Shown here in pieces: positions 59,963 through 64,000 of a stretch of 64,000 nucleotides of DNA. This stretch comes from Actinomycetota bacterium (lineage in GTDB: Bacteria; Actinomycetota; Thermoleophilia; Gaiellales; Gaiellaceae). Position numbers and translations under genes: made by a program. The first letter of the stretch is position 1. Every line of letters starts with the position of its first letter. Location: the NCBI GenBank assembly GCA_009702325.1, contig WLID01000001.1:372001-436000 (forward strand), in the 5' to 3' direction. The notes beneath the pieces are model-generated. The model did no database searches. It was given only the letters and a program-made list of their open reading frames with translations, and was not told the origin of the DNA.

Positions 59963-61183
59963 CTAGCCGCGCTGGATCGGCGCAAGCGCCGGCGCCCATG
60001 AACAGACCGGCGACACCTCGCCCTTCGACCCATTCAGCCGCCGATAACCCAGAGCGTGCTCCGCCTGCATCATCTTGTGAATCTGGGTCGTCCCCTCATA
60101 GATGATCGGGGCACGCGCATTCCGGAAATACCGCTCGATCCCCATCTCGGCGCTGTAGCCATACGACCCGAACACCTGGATCGCCAGATGCGCCGCCTCA
60201 AACGCCGATTCCGTCGCATGCCACTTCGCAAGCGACGTCTCGCGCGTTGAACGTTTCCCCTGATCCTTCATCCAGGCGGCCTGCAACACAAGCAGCTTCG
60301 ACGTCTCGTACCCGAGGATCATCGTCGAGATCATGTCCTGCACAAACTGGTACTTCCCGATCGCCTGACCGAACGTCTCCCGCTCACGCGCGTATTCGAC
60401 CGAGCGCTCAAGGCAGGCTCGGATCACACCGCAGGCGCCCGCGGCGACCGTGAACCGTCCGCCATCGAGGGAGTGCATCGCGATCTCAAACCCCTGACCC
60501 TCCTCACCGATGCGGTTCTCGGCAGGCACCTCGAGATCCTCGAAAAACAGCTCACCGGTCGAGCCAGCCCAGATGCCGAGCTTGTTCTCGGTATCGCGGG
60601 TCGTCAGACCCTTCATGCCCTTCTCGACCATGAACGCGGTGATCCCCTTGTGGCCGGCAGCAGGATCGGTCTTCGCGAACACAAGGATGTGGTCGGCAAC
60701 CGTTGCGTACGAAATCCAGTTCTTCTGCCCGTTCAGCACGTAGGTGTCGCCCTCACGTCGCGCGACAGAACGCATCGCGGCAACGTCAGAGCCGGCATCC
60801 GGTTCGGTGAGACCGAACGCGGCAAGTTTCGTGCCCTTCGCCTGAGGCACGAGCCAACGCTGCTTCTGGGCTTCGGTGCCGTAATGCAGAAGCGAGAGCG
60901 AATTGAGTCCGACATGCACCGAGATCAACGTGCGGAACGCTGCCTCGCCACGTTCGATCTCTTCACACACGAGCGCCTCAGCGACGAAGTCGAGGCCTGC
61001 GCCGCCGTACTCCTCGGGAATCACGACGCCCAGGAGCCCGAGTTCGCCCATTCCGTCGATCACATCGCGATCGAGTCGGTGCGCAAGGTCGTTCTCGATC
61101 GCAACAGGAAGGATCCGATCGTCGACGAACGCTCGTACTGTGTCTTGGATGAGCCGTTGCTCATCGGTCAATTCAAAGTCCAT
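59963..61183 (-). CDS. Acyl-CoA dehydrogenase
   Basis: The 406-residue flavoenzyme has the N-terminal helical domain (MDFELTDEQRLIQDTVRAFV), the FAD/substrate segment AAFGLTEPDAGSDVAAM, NGQKNWISYATVADHILVFA in part, and the catalytic Glu363 in IIYEGTTQIHK, typical of short-chain/glutaryl-type enzymes. It oxidises acyl-CoA to enoyl-CoA and passes electrons to ETF. About 20 residues follow the usual C-terminus (ALGYR) and may be recent read-through next to the RAYT region. TAGGCT (61192-61197) lies 8 nt before the ATG. Confidence 0.95.
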   Translation of the reverse strand: MDFELTDEQRLIQDTVRAFVDDRILPVAIENDLAHRLDRDVIDGMGELGLLGVVIPEEYGGAGLDFVAEALVCEEIERGEAAFRTLISVHVGLNSLSLLHYGTEAQKQRWLVPQAKGTKLAAFGLTEPDAGSDVAAMRSVARREGDTYVLNGQKNWISYATVADHILVFAKTDPAAGHKGITAFMVEKGMKGLTTRDTENKLGIWAGSTGELFFEDLEVPAENRIGEEGQGFEIAMHSLDGGRFTVAAGACGVIRACLERSVEYARERETFGQAIGKYQFVQDMISTMILGYETSKLLVLQAAWMKDQGKRSTRETSLAKWHATESAFEAAHLAIQVFGSYGYSAEMGIERYFRNARAPIIYEGTTQIHKMMQAEHALGYRRLNGSKGEVSPVCSWAPALAPIQRG

Positions 61184-61190
61184 TGCTACT

Positions 61191-61197
61191 TAGCCTA
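61191..61197. promoter_or_regulatory. Symmetric -10 shared by two divergent genes
   Basis: TAGCCTA reads TAGCCT on the plus strand, ending 6 nt before GTG 61203, and TAGGCT on the minus strand, ending 8 nt before ATG 61183. The two start codons are only 19 bp apart, so each gene's -10 overlaps the other's. Both mRNAs would be leaderless. Confidence 0.6.
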
Positions 61198-61202
61198 ACG
61201 AC

Positions 61203-62066
61203 GTGCACGCCTTCCCTCACGAATCCCTCGTTTTCGGACTGATCCTCGCGCTCGCGACCGCTGCGGCGTTCAACTGGTCCTGGGTTGCGCAGCACACGAT
61301 CACGTCGCAGATGCCGCCGCTTTCGATCCGGCGACCGAAGTGGTCGCTCGCGATGCTGTTCTCGCATCGGCAGTGGTTGATTGCGTTCATCGTGGGGATC
61401 ATCGGCTGGGTGTTCTACGTCTTGGCGTTGGCGCTCGCACCGCTTTCGCTTGTGCAGTCGGTGTCGGCCGGCGGTGTCGGGCTGCTCGCCGTGTTTGCGC
61501 AGCGTGCGACGGGAGAGCGGCTGCCGGCGCGAGAGTGGGTTGCCGTTGGCATCGCCGGTGTGGGCCTTGTGTTCCTTGGCGCGTCGCTTGCGGGGGGATC
61601 GGATGATGGTGATGTCGGCCATTGGAAGGCGATCGCCTTCTGGTTCATCATCTCGTGGCTGCTCGCTGCGATGTTCCTTGGGCCGTTCGCGCCGTTCCTG
61701 GCACCGGGCGCCGGCTTCGGGATTGCGGCAGGGTTGATGTATGCCGCGGCCGATGTGGGAACGAAGGCGGCGGTGCATGGCGGCTGGTGGCTGCTTGCGA
61801 TCGCGCCGGTGTGGGCGTCGCATGGCCTCGCGTTTACGATCATCCAGCTGGGGTTCCAGCGCGGGCGTGCGCTCGCAACGGCGGGCCTCTCATCGTTTTG
61901 TACGAACGCGTTGCCGATCCTTGGCGGTGTCCTTGTGTTTAGCGAGAAGCCGCCGGGTGGAACGCTCGGCGCTCTCCGGATCGTTGCGTTTGTGTGTGTC
62001 GTGGCGGGCGCGGCCGCTGTGGCTCGGAAAGAGACTCCGAGCGAACCCGCGCCGCTCGCGCTCTAG
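61203..62066 (+). CDS. EamA/DMT-like multi-pass membrane protein
   Basis: The 287-residue protein has about nine or ten membrane helices, including LILALATAAAFNWSWVAQH, FIVGIIGWVFYVLALALAPL and SVSAGGVGLLAVFAQR. The two-repeat layout with LSLVQSVSAGG and a final GALRIVAFVCVVAGAAAVAR resembles DMT-superfamily or NIPA-like carriers. Substrate unknown. The GTG at 61203 is divergent from the acyl-CoA dehydrogenase gene, and its 3' end overlaps the opposing PPOX-family gene by 4 nt. Confidence 0.75.
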   Translation: MHAFPHESLVFGLILALATAAAFNWSWVAQHTITSQMPPLSIRRPKWSLAMLFSHRQWLIAFIVGIIGWVFYVLALALAPLSLVQSVSAGGVGLLAVFAQRATGERLPAREWVAVGIAGVGLVFLGASLAGGSDDGDVGHWKAIAFWFIISWLLAAMFLGPFAPFLAPGAGFGIAAGLMYAAADVGTKAAVHGGWWLLAIAPVWASHGLAFTIIQLGFQRGRALATAGLSSFCTNALPILGGVLVFSEKPPGGTLGALRIVAFVCVVAGAAAVARKETPSEPAPLAL

Positions 62067-62575
62067 TCGAACGCGGGAAGCCCGTCGAGCGACCGGCTGT
62101 TTTTCTCAGCCACGTAGGCGCGCAGGTCGTCGTCGGTCTTGCTTGCGACCCAGCGTTCAAACTGGGTGCGTTCGCTGACGTATTCCATGAGCGGGACGCC
62201 GAACCCGCACGAGTCGGAGACGCGGTCGACGTGAACGCGCACAATCGACCTCGCGCCACCAGGGCCTGGGTCGGTGTGAGGCAGCAGCTCTCCCCGCCCG
62301 TGGAGCCGCACGATGCGGGGCGGCTCATCGAACGCGCAGAACATCACGCAGATGCGGCCGTCGTTGCGGAGGTGCGCGGCGGTCTCGGCACCCGAGCCAA
62401 CACGGTCGTCGTACTCGACGGTGTGGTCGTCGATCACGCGGAAGGTGCCGATCGGCCCCTTTGGTGACAGGTTGACGTGCCCCCCGTCGGCTGGCGCGGT
62501 GGCAACAAAGTAGAGGTGCTGGCGTTTCATCCACGTGGCCAACGCGTCGTCGATCCGTGGAAGCACCTTTCCCAT
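62063..62575 (-). CDS. Pyridoxamine 5'-phosphate oxidase-family (PPOX) protein
   Basis: The 170-residue protein has the split-barrel FMN-binding pattern: WMKRQHLYFVATAPADGGHV, NLSPKGPIGTFRVIDDHTVE, YDDRVGSGAETAAHLRNDGR and ICVMFCAFDEPPRIVRLHGR. This subgroup is usually named PPOX-class F420/flavin-dependent or general stress protein-like and is not true PdxH. It probably reduces or oxidises a small molecule with FMN or F420. TAGGCT (minus strand 62582-62587) ends 6 nt before the ATG. Confidence 0.85.
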   Translation of the reverse strand: MGKVLPRIDDALATWMKRQHLYFVATAPADGGHVNLSPKGPIGTFRVIDDHTVEYDDRVGSGAETAAHLRNDGRICVMFCAFDEPPRIVRLHGRGELLPHTDPGPGGARSIVRVHVDRVSDSCGFGVPLMEYVSERTQFERWVASKTDDDLRAYVAEKNSRSLDGLPAFD

Positions 62576-62643
62576 CTCGCGAGCCTACCAATGTGGCGAT
62601 GAGCCGTTCTGAGGCGGACGGGCGCGGCTACCATTGCCCGACC

Positions 62644-64000
62644 GTGACCGAGCAGAGCACCCGATCGGATGCTCGTGCCCGGCCTACTCCGGCGCTCACG
62701 CGTAAGCGTCATGTGGGTGCTGCCGGAGTTGCGGCCGGGCTCGCAGCCGCCGCTATCGCGGTCGGCTACGCGTTCCAGGGTTCGCTCATGACCCTGCCTG
62801 ACGGCACCACGATTGCGGGGGTGAAGGTCGGTGGTCTTTCGACCACTGCGGCCGTCGCGTTGCTGGAGGAGAAGTCGGCCGCGGTTGCGTCGATACCGGT
62901 CACATTTACGGCGCGCGATCACAGTTGGAAGATTGCCCCCGAGCAGTTGGGTGTTCGGGTTGATTGGCAGGAGGCTGTTGATCGGGCGAAGAGCCGTGCG
63001 GGCGGGGTCGCGATCTTGCGGGGCTTCCGTCGCATTCAGCTCAAGTTCGCGCCGCTCCACCTGAGCGCGTCGCCCGAGAGTTATGAGCCGGCCGTCGAGT
63101 ACGAGGTGAGCTTGATCGCTTCGACGATCGATAAGCCTCACCGCGATCCGCGGCTTGTCCGGCGTGGCCTCTTGATTCGGGAGATCCCCGGCGAGTCGGG
63201 TGTCGTGCTTGATCGCGATCAGTCCGCGTCGCTGATCGTGGGTGCCCTTGCGGGGTTCGTGCGCGAAACGGTGTCGCTTCCGGTGCGCACCGATCAGCCC
63301 GCGTTGATCGACGACAAGCTTGTGCGCACGCGTCTGCTTGCAGAACGGATCCTTTCGGGGCCGGTCGTGTTGCGGCTTGGGCGCCAGCGCATTGTGGTGA
63401 CGCCGAACCAGCTTGCACCGATGCTGCAGCTGCCCGCGAGAGCGAGGGGAGACATCGTCCTTGGAGGCGAGGCTGGTGACGCGTTCTTCGCGAAGCTCGC
63501 CAAGCGGATCGGCTCAACGGCCCGCGATGCGGGGTTCGCCGCGGAGGGGAACAGGGTGCGTCTGGTTCCGTCGCGGGCCGGGGTTGGACTTGATGTTGCG
63601 AAGAGTGCCGAGGCGTTGCTTAAGGCTGCTGAACGTGGAACGAACCGTGTTGTTCGGCTTGCGGTGGGTCGTGTTCAGCCGACGCGTACGACTGCTGAGG
63701 CGAAGGCGATGGGAATCACCGGGGTTGTCGGAACGTACGAGACGACGTTCGGGGGTGTCCCGAATCGCATTCACAACGTGGAGCTCGTGTCGCACCTGGT
63801 CGATAACAAGCTGATTGAGCCCGGGGCGACGTTCTCGTTCAACGACACGACCGGCGAGCGGACGGCTGCGAAGGGATTTCTTGAGGCGCCGGTGATCATC
63901 AATGGCGAGGTGCAGACAGGCCTTGGGGGCGGGGTGTGCCAGGTTTCAACGACGGTGTTCAACGCCGCGTATGAGGCGGGTCTGCCGATCACTGCCCGCA
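62644..64000 (+). CDS. VanW-family exported peptidoglycan-binding protein (partial, runs off the window)
   Basis: From GTG 62644 at least 452 residues are encoded, and the frame is open at 64000. After a basic N-terminus and a membrane helix (about residues 22-40) come two PG-binding-4-like modules (about 50-340). A VanW domain follows with VGTYETTFGGVPNRIHNVEL, GATFSFNDTTGERTAAKGF and LGGGVCQVSTTVFNAAYEAG. VanW proteins are envelope-associated; some relatives carry a further L,D-transpeptidase domain. TACCAT (62629-62634) lies 9 nt before the GTG; ATG 62599 is an in-frame alternative. Confidence 0.85.
   Translation, partial: MTEQSTRSDARARPTPALTRKRHVGAAGVAAGLAAAAIAVGYAFQGSLMTLPDGTTIAGVKVGGLSTTAAVALLEEKSAAVASIPVTFTARDHSWKIAPEQLGVRVDWQEAVDRAKSRAGGVAILRGFRRIQLKFAPLHLSASPESYEPAVEYEVSLIASTIDKPHRDPRLVRRGLLIREIPGESGVVLDRDQSASLIVGALAGFVRETVSLPVRTDQPALIDDKLVRTRLLAERILSGPVVLRLGRQRIVVTPNQLAPMLQLPARARGDIVLGGEAGDAFFAKLAKRIGSTARDAGFAAEGNRVRLVPSRAGVGLDVAKSAEALLKAAERGTNRVVRLAVGRVQPTRTTAEAKAMGITGVVGTYETTFGGVPNRIHNVELVSHLVDNKLIEPGATFSFNDTTGERTAAKGFLEAPVIINGEVQTGLGGGVCQVSTTVFNAAYEAGLPITAR

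Noticed and set aside
59836..59990. Prophage or integrative element near the RAYT gene
   Set aside because: No integrase, attachment-site duplication or structural phage genes; the single RAYT and palindromes are sufficient explanation.

Overview
The window is GC-rich and gene-dense. Its gene content points to a member of the Actinomycetota, most likely a deep-branching class such as Thermoleophilia. The class is an inference from protein flavour, the beta' subunit, and the many leaderless GTG/ATG starts; no 16S rRNA is present. Three tRNA genes (Tyr-GTA, Met-CAT, Pro-CGG) lack an encoded CCA.

Left arm (1-15.8 kb), mostly accessory and regulatory. A minus-strand run encodes a LMW-phosphatase/arsenate-reductase-like protein, a DUF3422 protein, a small membrane protein and a two-domain multicopper oxidase. 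A single-domain response regulator follows. At about 4.57 kb a YHYH-domain gene and a plus-strand ATP-grasp-like gene meet head to head, and both lack their 5' parts. The plus-strand side starts a short operon: an ATP-grasp/PqqD/HprK-like fusion whose P-loop is degenerate, a nucleotidyltransferase-aminotransferase fusion and a methyltransferase. Next come an EamA transporter with a GntR regulator (a palindromic operator overlaps the -10), a geranylgeranyl-reductase-type flavoprotein, and an exported protein with a 28-residue membrane peptide and an OmpR/histidine-kinase pair. A second head-to-head pair of truncated genes lies at about 15.25 kb.

Core (15.9-50.4 kb): an almost uninterrupted block of translation and transcription genes, all on the plus strand. 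The order is rpmG-secE-nusG-rplKA-(L10 leader)-rplJL-terminator-rpoBC-terminator. After a minus-strand diguanylate cyclase it continues rpsL-rpsG-fusA-tuf, S10, spc (including secY-adk-map-infA-rpmJ), alpha (rpsMKD-rpoA-rplQ) and truA. Most neighbours overlap by 1-20 nt. Unusual features are an RpoB rifampicin pocket with non-consensus residues, a beta' subunit about 190 residues longer than the mycobacterial one, and Ala/Glu-rich extensions on L10, L15, L17 and above all S17 (about 140 extra N-terminal residues).

Right arm (50.4-64 kb): a HAD phosphatase, ligA, a NarL-type regulator with a 3D-domain protein divergent from an NlpC/P60 hydrolase, and Ku. Then comes a 56-residue protein preceded by what looks like a complete ribosome-dependent attenuator (promoter, leaderless 10-codon ORF, intrinsic terminator). 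After tRNA-Pro follow a HAD hydrolase, tandem cupins, a RAYT-like transposase with a GGGGAC/GTCCCC palindrome, an acyl-CoA dehydrogenase divergent from an EamA-like permease (19 bp apart, shared symmetric -10), a PPOX-family protein and the start of a VanW-family protein cut by the window end.

The most promising under-described items are the attenuator upstream of the 56-residue protein, the ATP-grasp/PqqD/pseudo-HprK operon, and the lineage-specific changes in S17, RpoB and RpoC.
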